From positions 1 to 49,898 of the forward strand of contig NZ_AODD01000031.1 of the NCBI RefSeq assembly GCF_000525835.1: DNA of 49,898 nt. Direction: 5' to 3'. Positions 26,841-36,600 of this stretch are shown piece after piece. Source of the DNA: Listeria grandensis FSL F6-0971. GTDB taxonomy: Bacteria; Bacillota; Bacilli; Lactobacillales; Listeriaceae. The position numbers were made by a program, and so were the translations under genes. The notes beneath the pieces are model-generated. The model did not search any database and was not told where the DNA came from. It saw nothing but the letters and a program-made list of their open reading frames with translations. Within the stretch, counting starts at the first letter, position 1. Each line of letters begins with the position of its first letter.

Positions 26841-28235
26841 TTATTTATTCAGCGTACTATTCCTACGCCCGAATGCAAAATACAAAATCAAACCTAGCAA
26901 GAACCAAATTCCACAAGCAATCCATGTCTCCACAGATAATCTCGTAATTAAGAATAAACACATCAAGAATGAAACAATTGGTAGCACTGGGTACAATGGT
27001 GTTTTAAACCCACCGCTCGCAATCGATTTATTCCGACGCAAGAAAATGATTCCAATTGACACCATCATGAAAGCAAACAACGTCCCCATGTTCACGAGTT
27101 CCGCCAACCGATTTAGCGGCACAACGCCCGCGAAGAACATGATAACAATCGCATACGTCCATGTACTTTTGATCGGCGTATTCGTTTTTTCATCGATTTT
27201 TGCCATACTTTTTGGTAGTAAACCGTCGCGTCCCATCGCATAAATCAGGCGCGTTCCGCCATACAACATAACCAGAATGACCGTAATCATCCCGACCACC
27301 GCACCGAGTGACACGATTCCTGCAATCCAATTTTGATTGATCACTTGAAGCGCAAAAGCAACCGGATCAGCAACATTCAAGTCTTGATACGAAACGATTC
27401 CTGTCAACACAATCGACACCGCAATGTATAGAACCGTACAAACGAGTAGCGAACCAATAATTCCAATCGGCATATTTTTCTGCGGGTTTTTCACTTCTTC
27501 CGCCGCCGACGATACCGCGTCAAATCCAAGATAGGCGAAGAATACCAACGCTGCCCCGTTCAACACACCGCTAAATCCAAATGGCATGAATGGCTCCCAG
27601 TTATCAGGCTTCACGTAGAAAACCCCCACCAAGATAAACAGCAAAATCACACTAATTTTCAAAATAACCATAAAGGCATTCACCCGCGTCGATTCACGGA
27701 TTCCGCGCGTTAACAAGTAGGCAATGATCGCCACAATCGCGATGGCAGGAATGTTAACATACGTCCCCGCCTCCGGATTAAATGCACCGGAAATAGCATC
27801 GGGAATGTGGATATGAAATCCTGACAATAGCGTTTTGAAATACGACGACCAGCCACTCGCAACAGAAGCAACCGCAAGCCCATACTCAAGCAAAAGCGCC
27901 CAGCCGAGTAACCAAGCAATGAACTCCCCAAAAATAACGTAGCCGTAAGTATACGCACTACCCGCCACAGGTACCGACGAAGCAAACTCCGAATAGCAAA
28001 GTGCCGCAAGCGCGCAAACTACCGCCGCGATTACAAATGACAACACAATTGCCGGACCCGAATAAAGCGCCGCAATTGTTCCTGGTAAAATAAAAATCCC
28101 TGTTCCCACAATCGCTCCGACACCAAGGAAAATCAGATCCATCGCGCCAAGCGTTTGCTTTAAATGAATACTATTACTTTTATTATGAATAAGTGCTTCT
28201 AACGGTTTTTTTCTCAATAATGATTTCCAAAACAT
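26841..28235 (-). CDS. APC-family amino acid permease (YfnA/CAT-like)
   Basis: A 464-residue transporter with 12 predicted TM helices. The first helices carry the APC signature LGVGAIVGTGIFILPG. GSAYTYGYVIFGEFIAWLLGW (TM3) and FFAYLGFDAVSSAAEEVKNP, typical of the cationic amino acid transporter branch, are both present. The substrate is an amino acid; which one cannot be read. The start ATG 28235 has AAGGAG unusually far upstream (13 nt). The gene lies downstream of the rpsR terminator on the same strand and should have its own promoter. Confidence 0.9.
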   Translation of the reverse strand: MFWKSLLRKKPLEALIHNKSNSIHLKQTLGAMDLIFLGVGAIVGTGIFILPGTIAALYSGPAIVLSFVIAAVVCALAALCYSEFASSVPVAGSAYTYGYVIFGEFIAWLLGWALLLEYGLAVASVASGWSSYFKTLLSGFHIHIPDAISGAFNPEAGTYVNIPAIAIVAIIAYLLTRGIRESTRVNAFMVILKISVILLFILVGVFYVKPDNWEPFMPFGFSGVLNGAALVFFAYLGFDAVSSAAEEVKNPQKNMPIGIIGSLLVCTVLYIAVSIVLTGIVSYQDLNVADPVAFALQVINQNWIAGIVSLGAVVGMITVILVMLYGGTRLIYAMGRDGLLPKSMAKIDEKTNTPIKSTWTYAIVIMFFAGVVPLNRLAELVNMGTLFAFMMVSIGIIFLRRNKSIASGGFKTPLYPVLPIVSFLMCLFLITRLSVETWIACGIWFLLGLILYFAFGRRNSTLNK

Positions 28236-28397
28236 AATTTTATTATAGCTCCTTATTGTTTTTTTGTTATAAAATGTCTATGTACATCATACCTTTAATG
28301 CGAATATGCGTCAATGCTTTAAACAATAAATGTGAAAAAAATACAATCTTATTCTGTATTGTTGGTTGTAGGGTTTGTGGGCTACGGTTCCCCTTTG

Positions 28398-28540
28398 ACG
28401 ATAACAGCCTAGATGGATTAACCGCTCACTTATATTGGAGTGTAACTCACTTTGTTCAAACAGCCTTTTAAGGATTAACTGCTCGCTACGCTCGCCCTTA
28501 TATTGGGGCTGTAGCTCACTTTGTTCGAACAGCCCCAACA
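28398..28540. repeat. Two degenerate copies of a 60-70 bp repeat
   Basis: The stretch from about 28413 (GGATTAACCGCTC...TTATATTGG...AACTCACTTTGTTC...AACAGCC) recurs directly at about 28473, with a short GCTACGCTCG insertion. A weaker relative, sharing GGATTA, TTCAAACAGC and CCAACAAC, lies at 40775-40815. The region between the permease start and the rpsR terminator otherwise contains no gene. Confidence 0.65.
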
Positions 28541-28550
28541 ACCACCAAAA

Positions 28551-28572
28551 AACCTCCCAAAATCGGGAGGTT
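28551..28572 (-). terminator. Terminator of the rpsF-ssb-rpsR operon
   Basis: AACCTCCC (28551-28558) pairs with GGGAGGTT (28565-28572), followed by a T-run on the minus strand, immediately after the rpsR stop. Confidence 0.92.
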
Positions 28573-28578
28573 CAAGTT

Positions 28579-28818
28579 TTATTTCTCTTCAGCAACAAAT
28601 GGTAATAATGCTACTTGGCGTGAGCGTTTAATAGCAATCGTTAATTTACGTTGGTATTTAGCGCTCGTTCCAGTTACACGACGAGGAAGAATTTTTCCAC
28701 GTTCGGAAACGAATTTTTTCAGTAACTCAGTATCTTTATAGTCGATATGCGTAATTCCGTTCGAAGTAAAGTAACAAACCTTTTTCCGACGGCGTCCGCC
28801 TCTGCGTCCTCCAGCCAT
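28579..28818 (-). CDS. rpsR: 30S ribosomal protein S18
   Basis: 79 residues, the normal length. A basic N-terminus ([16 protein letters not shown]) precedes the conserved core [26 protein letters not shown] and the rRNA-binding region [18 protein letters not shown] 28818 follows GGAGG. It is the last gene of the rpsF-ssb-rpsR operon. S18 pairs with S6 in the 30S platform, and the S6:S18 complex can also regulate this operon. Confidence 0.98.
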   Translation of the reverse strand: MAGGRRGGRRRKKVCYFTSNGITHIDYKDTELLKKFVSERGKILPRRVTGTSAKYQRKLTIAIKRSRQVALLPFVAEEK

Positions 28819-28872
28819 TATAGTTTCCTCCTATCAAATTAAAATCCAATCATACGTACGCTTCTCGCCTTA

Positions 28873-29436
28873 TTAGAACGGTAAATCGTCATCTGAAATG
28901 TCGATTGGCTTACCATCACTAGCAAATGGATCTGCGTTACGCGTGGCTTGGTAACTCTGAGATTGAGGTTGTTGTTGATTCTGTTGTCCGTAGCTATTAT
29001 CATTCTGTTGGTTAAAGCCGCCGCCAGTATTGCTATTGCCATACGACTGCTGCTGTCCACCGCCATCATTACTGTTACTGCTGTAGCCGCCACCACTATT
29101 TCCGCCGCCGTTTGCACTGCGGGGCTCTAGGAATTGCACACTTTCAGCAAGAATTTCTGTTACATAGACACGCTTGCCATCTTGACCTTCATAATTACGC
29201 GTCTGAACCTTACCGTCAACACCTGCTAAGCTCCCTTTTTTAAGGAAGTTCGCAACGTTTTCGGCTGGTTTTCTCCAAACCACACAATTGATGAAATCTG
29301 CTTCACGCTCTCCAGCTTGGTTTGTAAAGTTACGGTTTACAGCAAGTGTAAACGTCGCAACAGCAACGCCAGCAGGAGTATAACGCAATTCAGGATCTTT
29401 TGTCAGACGACCAACTAATACAACACGGTTCATCAT
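28873..29436 (-). CDS. ssb: Single-stranded DNA-binding protein
   Basis: 187 residues. The OB fold (residues 1 to about 105) begins [20 protein letters not shown] and includes [21 protein letters not shown] Gly/Gln/Asn-rich flexible linker follows, then the acidic partner-binding tip [12 protein letters not shown] 29436 is chosen to match the family start; an in-frame Met four codons upstream is possible. Translation is driven by AGGAGG. It lies between rpsF and rpsR as in nearly all Firmicutes and protects ssDNA during replication and repair. Confidence 0.97.
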   Translation of the reverse strand: MMNRVVLVGRLTKDPELRYTPAGVAVATFTLAVNRNFTNQAGEREADFINCVVWRKPAENVANFLKKGSLAGVDGKVQTRNYEGQDGKRVYVTEILAESVQFLEPRSANGGGNSGGGYSSNSNDGGGQQQSYGNSNTGGGFNQQNDNSYGQQNQQQPQSQSYQATRNADPFASDGKPIDISDDDLPF

Positions 29437-29494
29437 AAGTAGAACCAACCTCCTCTCTTTTTTTCATAAAAATCCGAGCAATCCTCGGGAAATA

Positions 29495-29788
29495 TTAAGC
29501 TTCTTCTTTAACAACCATGTGACGAATAATATCATCAGAAATTTTTGCTAAACGGTCGAATTCATTGATAGAATCCGCAGTAGTAGCAGAAATACGAGTG
29601 ATTTGGTACAAACCGTCTTTATGGTCTTCGATTTCATAAGCCAAACGACGTTTACCCCAATCCTTCGATTCGATGATCTCCGCACCATTGTCAGTTAAAA
29701 TGCCGTCGAAGCGCTCTACTAAAGCTTTCTTCGCCTCATCTTCAATGTTTGGACGGATAATGTACATAATTTCATACGTTCTTGCCAT
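29495..29788 (-). CDS. rpsF: 30S ribosomal protein S6
   Basis: 97 residues, typical length, with the S6 core [38 protein letters not shown] and a short C-terminal tail. ATG 29788 is preceded by AAGGAGG at the usual distance; the frame continues upstream only into leader sequence. It is the first gene of the operon, behind a leader of about 200 nt. Confidence 0.98.
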   Translation of the reverse strand: MARTYEIMYIIRPNIEDEAKKALVERFDGILTDNGAEIIESKDWGKRRLAYEIEDHKDGLYQITRISATTADSINEFDRLAKISDDIIRHMVVKEEA

Positions 29789-29922
29789 CTCTTTACACCT
29801 CCTTGTGGTCTTAGCGGCCCTAAAACAGTTCATAAGCGATATAAAATCCTACACCTTACCCTCAAAAACAGGTTAGCGTTCCATCTTTTTTAAGCTTCAT
29901 CTCTTATTATATTAACAGTTCC

Positions 29923-29961
29923 TCTAGTCTTTACATCGCGTTTTGCGGCTTTGAGACTAGA
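29923..29961 (-). promoter_or_regulatory. Stem-loop in the rpsF leader, possible S6:S18 autoregulatory site
   Basis: TCTAGTCT and AGACTAGA (29923-29930 / 29954-29961) form a perfect 8-bp stem. The minus-strand loop holds AGCCGC and ACGCG. Known S6:S18 leaders present a CCG trinucleotide beside a stem; the CCG here fits that description loosely. The stem is seen; the function is inferred. Confidence 0.45.
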
Positions 29962-30000
29962 AACGGGCAAGGAATAATTTTTAATTACTCACGAGGTATA

Positions 30001-30029
30001 ATTATATCATAGCTAGTTTGGGTTCGCAA
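30001..30029 (-). promoter_or_regulatory. Sigma-A promoter of rpsF-ssb-rpsR
   Basis: Minus strand TTGCGA (30024-30029), 17-nt spacer and perfect TATAAT (30001-30006). It gives a leader of about 205 nt before rpsF. Confidence 0.75.
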
Positions 30030-30407
30030 CTCTGTGTTGTGTCTGCTATTCGCTTTCTATACCGAAATGTCTTCCTTGTATCAACTTTCTTCTATGTATA
30101 AGTAACTCACTTTGAAAAATCACTGAACTCGCGTATTATAGCCTCATCAGAATGTTGAGTAACACTCCTTTTTTAGAGGTGTTTTTTTAGTATGAAGCAA
30201 AAACTGCACAACCACACCAAAATACCCCTTTTGTAAGCAAATCAAGAAAAGAGGTTTATTTTCTCCCTTATGTGGTATCGCTTAGTATAAAATATCTAAA
30301 TATTCTTTAAAGGAGTAGCTATCATGCCTTAACATTGTACAAAGTTAGAACAAATTGTTATAGATTAGTTTATCAAACCTTAAATGACAATGCTTTAACA
30401 CGAAGGA
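30030..30407. other. Intergenic region upstream of the unknown membrane transporter
   Basis: No gene longer than a few codons. It contains a weak plus-oriented hairpin with a T-run (30161-30189) that serves no visible gene. It also holds a two-codon frame (ATG CCT TAA at 30324-30332) behind a very good RBS (AAGGAG 30310-30315). I see no strong promoter for the gene at 30420. Confidence 0.4.
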
Positions 30408-30419
30408 GTGGAGGTTTAT

Positions 30420-31586
30420 ATGAATCCCGTTACAGCTTTTACGATTATCATGCTTATTTGGACAATCAGTGATTTTGTAGCTAAAAAAACAAAGTCGGTG
30501 ATTTCATCATTACTTGTAGCAGCAATTATTTTTATAGTAGGATTTAAATCAAATATATTTCCGGAAGATTTACTGACTAGCTCATCCTTGCTAACGCTTG
30601 GCCAGACAGTCATAGGCTTAATCATTGTCCATATTGGAACGATGATTAGTATCGACGAGTTAAAAAAACAATGGAAAACCGTTCTAACCGGAGTTGCTGC
30701 GATACTTGGTATTGCCACTTTTCTTTTTGCTATAGGTTCTTTCTTCTTAGATCAAAACTTCGTCATCGCGGCAATTGGTGCGATCAGCGGTACTACCATT
30801 GCTGTTATCATTATCCAAGAAGCTGCGCTGGCATCAGGTTTGGTGCTGGTTGCCGTTTTCGCTGTACTGATTTCAGCTTTTCAAGGCTTGATTGGTTACC
30901 CACTTACATCACTTATTTTGCGCAAAGAAGCGAATCGTTTAAAAGGAGAATATCGCGCAGGTACGTTAAAAGTAGAAAAACCAGTAGAGCATAAGGAGAA
31001 AGAACCGAAAACAATCTTACCAAAAGCCTTCCAAACAACGGCAGGTACGTTATTTGTGGTTGGAGCGGTTGTTGTGCTTTCTACTTATATTGATAACATT
31101 ACAAATGGTATCCTTAACACGTTTGTTATCGCGTTATTATTCGGTATTTTACTTCGCGCACTTGGCGTACTTAAACCACATGTTCTGAGCGGCATTGATG
31201 CCTACGGACTGATGATGATAGGCATTCTTCTCATCATTTTCGGCCCTCTTGCCACATCTTCTGTCGATGACCTACTCGCCCTTATTGGACCACTTTGCAT
31301 CGCATTTGCTATTGGTGTTCCCGGCAGTGTTGCTTTTTCAGCAATTGTGGGTAAAATTCTTGGCTACAGTATCCCGATGTCCATTGCGATAGGCCTCACA
31401 CCTCTCTATGGATTCCCTGGAACAATGATTTTGAGTCAAGAGGCCGCGAAAAGCGTTGGTGAAAACAAAGAAGAAATCGCGGCAATTGAGGCTAGTATTC
31501 TACCGAAAATGATTATTGCGGGCTTTTCAACAGTGACCATTTTATCTGTTGTGGTTACGAGTATTTTGGCTGAATTTATACACTAA
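30420..31586 (+). CDS. Polytopic membrane protein, putative transporter of unknown substrate
   Basis: A 388-residue protein with about ten to eleven TM helices and a central charged loop (residues about 175-210, rich in K and E). The small-residue motifs GTMIS and GAISGTTIAVIIIQEAA in the first half, and IAIGLTPLYGFPGTMILSQEAA in the second, suggest re-entrant transporter loops as in glutamate or carboxylate:Na+ symporters. I cannot place it in a named family. ATG 30420 is chosen with AAGGAG and GGAGG upstream; the GTG at 30408 overlaps the RBS. It is followed by a hairpin and then by the Mga-like regulator. Confidence 0.75.
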   Translation: MNPVTAFTIIMLIWTISDFVAKKTKSVISSLLVAAIIFIVGFKSNIFPEDLLTSSSLLTLGQTVIGLIIVHIGTMISIDELKKQWKTVLTGVAAILGIATFLFAIGSFFLDQNFVIAAIGAISGTTIAVIIIQEAALASGLVLVAVFAVLISAFQGLIGYPLTSLILRKEANRLKGEYRAGTLKVEKPVEHKEKEPKTILPKAFQTTAGTLFVVGAVVVLSTYIDNITNGILNTFVIALLFGILLRALGVLKPHVLSGIDAYGLMMIGILLIIFGPLATSSVDDLLALIGPLCIAFAIGVPGSVAFSAIVGKILGYSIPMSIAIGLTPLYGFPGTMILSQEAAKSVGENKEEIAAIEASILPKMIIAGFSTVTILSVVVTSILAEFIH

Positions 31587-31591
31587 GAAAT

Positions 31592-31636
31592 AGAGGTGCG
31601 GGAATTTCAATAGTAGATAAAGCCTCCCCCACCTCT
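31592..31636 (+). terminator. Hairpin after the membrane transporter gene
   Basis: AGAGGTGCGGG (31592-31602) pairs with CCCCCACCTCT (31626-31636) with one mismatch. No clear T-run follows, so termination may be partial. Confidence 0.6.
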
Positions 31637-31673
31637 CCTAATAAAGCTTTTCTACCATATCCACTACTCACAT

Positions 31674-31702
31674 TTGACCACACATGAAAAGTTCATTAGG
31701 AT
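31674..31702 (+). promoter_or_regulatory. Candidate promoter of the Mga-like regulator
   Basis: TTGACC (31674-31679), 17-nt spacer, TAGGAT (31697-31702), 35 bp before the ATG at 31737. Confidence 0.45.
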
Positions 31703-31736
31703 AGTAGTATAAGAAATAAAAGGGAGGTTTTTACAC

Positions 31737-33199
31737 ATGAAAAATATCATTCCTGCGTCGGAATATCGCCGTTTGAAGCTACTGAATCTATTATTTTTTG
31801 CAGACGAAGCGATTATAAAAAAAAGAAGCCGCCAATACTGTGGAATGCTCCGTCAATACATTAAATGCAGACATCGAAGTGCTAAACGCTATGTTTCCAG
31901 AAGATATTGCCCAGATACACGAAGCCGATAAAAAGCTCTCACTACACACTACTCCCAAAATCAACTTCGACTACTTGACGGCGTACATGATTTCAGCTAG
32001 CCACCTATTTCAGCTTGCAATGTCCGCGTTTATCGAAGAAAACTTGACCATCTCCGAATGGGCGGAAACCAATTTTGTGAGCCGATCTACTTTTTATGTG
32101 AAGCTAGCAGAAGTCGATAATTTCTTAGCTCGTAGCAGACTCGTACTTAACAACGCACCGCTGGAAATTCAAGGAAGCGAAGTCAATGTTCGCTTTTTCT
32201 TCTACCATCTATTTAGCAAAAGCTACCCTTATACTGGCTGGGTCATTCAGGATTCGGATTTCGAAAAAAAATATTAATGAATTTATTAAAAAATTCGAAC
32301 AACATATGAATGTCTACTTTTCGCTAAGTGCCCGTGTTGACTACGCCACTGCGATTGCCGTATCATTAATACGATTGAAGAATGGGCATCCTCTTCAAGC
32401 TAGTGATGAGGATATTCAATTCTGGCATGATCTCGTTGCGTATCACAAAGGGATGGACATTGACCTCAGTGATCTGGAAACAGCACTGGGTGCCCCGCTC
32501 CCTCCTTTAGAATATTATATGATCATCTTCATGAGTTTTTTAGGATCATTTACGTACATCAATCGTGAGCGAATGAATATGCGTGTTCTTTATAATGGGA
32601 AATTTCAACGTATTCGCCTAACATTAACAGAAGATCTGCTAGCTATTGTGGAGGATCGCATAACCGATACATTGGCGTTAAAAGTCACGCTTCTCGATTA
32701 TTTAGCGCGTTTCCTGTTTATCGAGAAAGCCAATCTTATTTTAGATGTCGACTACTTTTCTAACAAGTTCGCACCAGATACAGTCGATCGACAAGAAATT
32801 TTGGCCGTTTTAAAAAGGTACGAGGGACTGCCCGACTACCAATTTGTGAGAAGTAATCGCGAAGTTATTGCGACTTATGTTCATAACCTATTTTCTGTTG
32901 GCTTATCAACAGAGGCCTACACAAGTGCTCTCCACATCAAGATTATCTCAAAACAAGGATTTATCTGGGAAGAATACTTAAAAATACAAATCAGGCGCTA
33001 TTATTCCGAAGATGCTATCCTTTTTTCTGATGAGCTTAATCCTAGCGAGCATTGGGCACAACACGACCTCATTATAAGCGATTCCTCGATACCCAATATA
33101 ACCGATGTTGAAGTACTCGTTTGGCATATGCCCCCGACAAAACGTGATTTTGCAGCATTGGATGAAATTGTGAATTCGAGGTTCGAGAACAAGCGGTGA
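31737..33199 (+). pseudogene. Mga/AtxA-like transcriptional regulator, two frameshifts
   Basis: ATG 31737 follows AAGGGAGG. The frame breaks at the A-run 31817-31824; removing one A gives FFADEAIIKKEAANTVECSV and on into LNADIEVLNAMFP. A second break in the A-run 32264-32271 is healed the same way (DFEKNINEFIKKF). The repaired protein of about 486 residues has N-terminal helix-turn-helix segments (LTISEWAETNFVSRSTFYVK is the clearest), a PRD-like helical middle and an EIIB-like C-terminus (IISDSSIPN...VEVLVWHMPP). That layout is typical of Mga-family virulence regulators. It lies 430 bp upstream of the giant secreted protein, its likely target. Confidence 0.78.
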
Positions 33200-33225
33200 T
33201 TCCAAATATGGAGTCATTGCTTTTT
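33191..33225 (+). terminator. Probable terminator of the Mga-like gene
   Basis: An imperfect stem around AAGCGGTGATTCC / GGAGTCATTGCTT overlaps the stop codon and runs into five T. Confidence 0.55.
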
Positions 33226-33592
33226 GCGTTCAAACAAATGCATAAAAATACATATATATGAATAAATAAAGCGCTATCTTAAATTTTGATAATAAATGTC
33301 TTTTCTGTGAATAACTGATTTTCCTTAAAAAATATTACCCAAAATCTAGTGACGCGACCTCCGAAATGCTGTTAAGATTAATGTAAGGATAAGGGATCAT
33401 TAAAGACACGATCCCATTTATAATAAACAATAGCGAGGTGATAAAAAGACTTGAAATAGCGCGCCTATAGCGTGGCTAGTCTATAGAAGAATCCTTCAAG
33501 CAAAATAAAAAACAGTCGAAAATATATGTAAAAAAAAAGGAAGACATATTTGCAATTAAAAAGTAAAGCAGTTCACACTAGAAAAGGAGGAT
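33226..33592. promoter_or_regulatory. Leader/promoter region of the giant secreted protein
   Basis: About 400 bp of AT-rich sequence without a gene. A dyad GGGATC...GATCCC (33393-33398 / 33410-33415) could be a regulator site or a leader hairpin. I do not see a convincing sigma-A promoter, which would suit an activator-dependent gene. Confidence 0.35.
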
Positions 33593-33628
33593 ATGACTAC
33601 TCACCATATAAGAATTATGCATAAGTAG
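33593..33628 (+). CDS. 11-codon mini-ORF just upstream of the giant secreted protein
   Basis: ATG 33593 (MTTHHIRIMHK, stop TAG 33626-33628) sits 2 nt after AAAGGAGG, the only strong RBS in the area. It ends 2 nt before the ATG of the big gene, which has no RBS of its own. It could be a coupling leader peptide, or the RBS may serve a different arrangement. Translation is unproven. Confidence 0.35.
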   Translation: MTTHHIRIMHK

Positions 33629-33630
33629 TT

Positions 33631-36600
33631 ATGAAATTAAACATGAAGAAAAGAAACAAGTTTGGTTTAAAAATTTTATCAGCAGCAATGATTTTATCTC
33701 TAATGGTACCAAGTACACTCGGAGATATCGCGGCCTATGCCGATGCCGTAGTAGCAACGAAAACAGAAACAATAGACAGTGAGCAAACATTTGCTCAGAA
33801 GAAAGAAGTTTCCATAAAAACGAGTGCGGACGATGCCAAGGTTTCAAACACAGCCGTAAACCTAACCAGCACAGGCCTTGATCTACACGGCTTAGCTGGA
33901 GCAACACAAGCAACATATTTACGATTTACCGATATGACCTTACCCGCAGATGCAAAAATCACGAAGGCCTATATCTCCTTCACAGCACGCGATGCTTCAT
34001 CAGCTACCCAATCGACAACGATTAACGTGTCCGGCGAACTCGGAACACAAGCAGCATTTGCAAGCACCGTTGCTTCCTTCACCAATCGGACATTCACACA
34101 AACAGCCATAACAATGAAAACACCAGTTGCGGCCGTAAATACCGTGTTTGACACAGACGACCTTTCTTCTATTGTAAAAGAAATGCGCGCAAACACGTCA
34201 GACATCAAGGATTATGTTTTCAAAGTTACCGGTAGCGGACTAGGATCATTCATTTCGCGTTCATTCGATTCAAGTGCTCCCATGGCTCCAAAACTAATTG
34301 TGGAGTACACCTCACCATCAGGCGAATATGAAGCAAACATTAGCAATACCGCTGATGATGCCGAAGAATACGGCGTGAACAAAACCATCGACCTAAACAC
34401 AGAGATGACGATCGGCGGCTATACAAATACCACGCTTACTCCCGCAAACAAAGACCTCTCAGCTTTCCGCTTTGGAAATGTAGATCTCCCCGCAAACGCA
34501 AAAATTGAAGATGCATATCTAGAGTTCACAGCAAAAGCAGTCGTAACAAATCGTGTTGCGAACCTATCGATCTCATCCGAATTAGGCAATCCCGCAACAT
34601 ACACAAGTGGAGCAGGAAATATCAGCGCACGTAACTATACAGCCTCGACTGTGAACTACCAACAACCCTCTTTCACAACCACTAAACAAGTGATCAGAAC
34701 CCCAAACCTAAAAAGCATTATTGACGAAACCCGTTTAATGGGCTGGCAAAATGGCGACGCAATGGCATTCAAAATAGATGGCGATAACTACATCGGCAGT
34801 GTTTACCAAGGTGGATCAGGCGCAGCTTTACAACCAAAACTCGTAATCAAGTATAAATATAGCGAAAATGACGCTACTCTTGACGATGTTGTAAAAGACC
34901 CAGCTAAACTAAAGAACATTTTCATCAATGAAGTATCAAGTATGGGAACCGACACACAAAAAGATGGCTGGATTGAAATTTTCAATAATAACGATGTACC
35001 TGTATTTTTTGAAAAAGATGTTTTCCTATCGGATGACGCGAATGCACTCGGAAAATCAGAACTGAAAAATCTGTACATCCCTGCAAAAGGCTACCGCGTG
35101 GTAAAAGCAGACGGAACGCAAAATAATGCATCTGCGAACTTCACACTAGGCGATCGCGATACGACACTTTATCTTTCGACTAAATACGACAGCAGTTTCC
35201 ACAAAATCGATACAGTCGATGTAAAGAAAATGGCATTCAACGAGACATTAGGCCGTTATAACGATGCAGAAAACAACTTTGTCTCTTACGAAATTGGCAC
35301 GTATGCTAGCTCAAATAATGATGCAAAACCAATCGTAGCCGTTACACCAAGCAAATCCGCTGGCATCTATAAAGAAGCATTCGACTTGGAACTAAAATCA
35401 GATTCTGTCAACACGATCAAATACACACTAGATGGTTCCGTTCCAAGCGAAACAAACGGAACAACTTACACAACACCAATCAAGATTAACAAAAATACCA
35501 CTGTAAAAACGTACGCATACAATGCAAAACAACATAGCGATGTCACATCATCTTTCTATGCCATTCGCGAAGATGCAGACAATATCCCGCTAGCTAAAAA
35601 AGAATATAGCGTAAAAACTGGAAATGACGACGCAAAAGTAACAGCAGCAAAAGCGGACTTAACGAGTAAAACGCTTGAATTACAAGGACAACTTAGCAAT
35701 GTTCCCCAATCTACTTTTGTGCGTTTTGCAGACGTTAATATCCCTGCAGATGCCGTTATCAGTAAAGCTTATCTTGTTTTCACAGCAAATGCCGCAACAA
35801 GTTCTGCAACAAATTTAACAATCTCTGGACAAGTTGGAAATGGTGATGCTTTTGCGGCAACTGTCGCTTCATTTGACAGTCGCGTACTAACAAAAAGCGC
35901 CGTGAATACGACAACCCCAGCGAAAGCCGCGATAAATGATCTCCTAAACACTGAAGATTTAACATCCGTCGTTGAAGAAATGCGCGCAACAACACCAGAC
36001 CTAAAAGACCTCGTTTTCAAAATCGACGGTAACAAAACAGGTGCTTACGTAGCAAAATCTTATGAAACAAGCGCTGCTGCAGCTCCAAAACTAGTGTTAG
36101 AATACTACTCTGAATCAGGCGATTTCAGCGGACAAGTAGCAAATTCTACCGATGATGCCGAAGAATATGGCACAGCAAAAACAATGAATCTAAACGCGAA
36201 TTTAAGGATTGGCGGCTATTATACAGCAACGCTAACACCAGCTTACAAAGACATATCCGCATTCCGTTTCACAAATGTTGCGATTCCAGAAGGCGCAGAA
36301 ATTGAAGATGCTTACCTGGAATTCACAACAAGTGCAGTTAATGCAGCTAACGTAAGTTCCAACATGGAAATCCGCACGGAACTTGGCGGCAACCCAGAAG
36401 TCTACGCAGCCACTGCTGGAAATATCACATCACGCGCCTACAGCAATTTGGCAGTGAAATACACGCAACCAGCTCTCAAAACATTAAACCAAGCCGTTCG
36501 CACAGCCAATTTGAAAGACCTCATCAATGAAAATCGCATGGCAGGCTGGAAAAATGGCCAGTCAATGGCATTCCGCATAGACGGCGACAACTTCATCGGT

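Noticed and set aside
28398-28540. Possible CRISPR array
   Set aside because: Only two imperfect direct units without regular spacers; no cas gene in the window.
28311-28541. Minus-strand 76-codon frame with repeated LFEQSEL segments
   Set aside because: It only translates the degenerate DNA repeat next to rpsR; there is no RBS, and the repeat nature explains the apparent protein repeats.
30161-30189. Plus-strand hairpin with T-run as a terminator
   Set aside because: Arms pair poorly and no plus-strand gene ends upstream; left only as a comment on the intergenic region.
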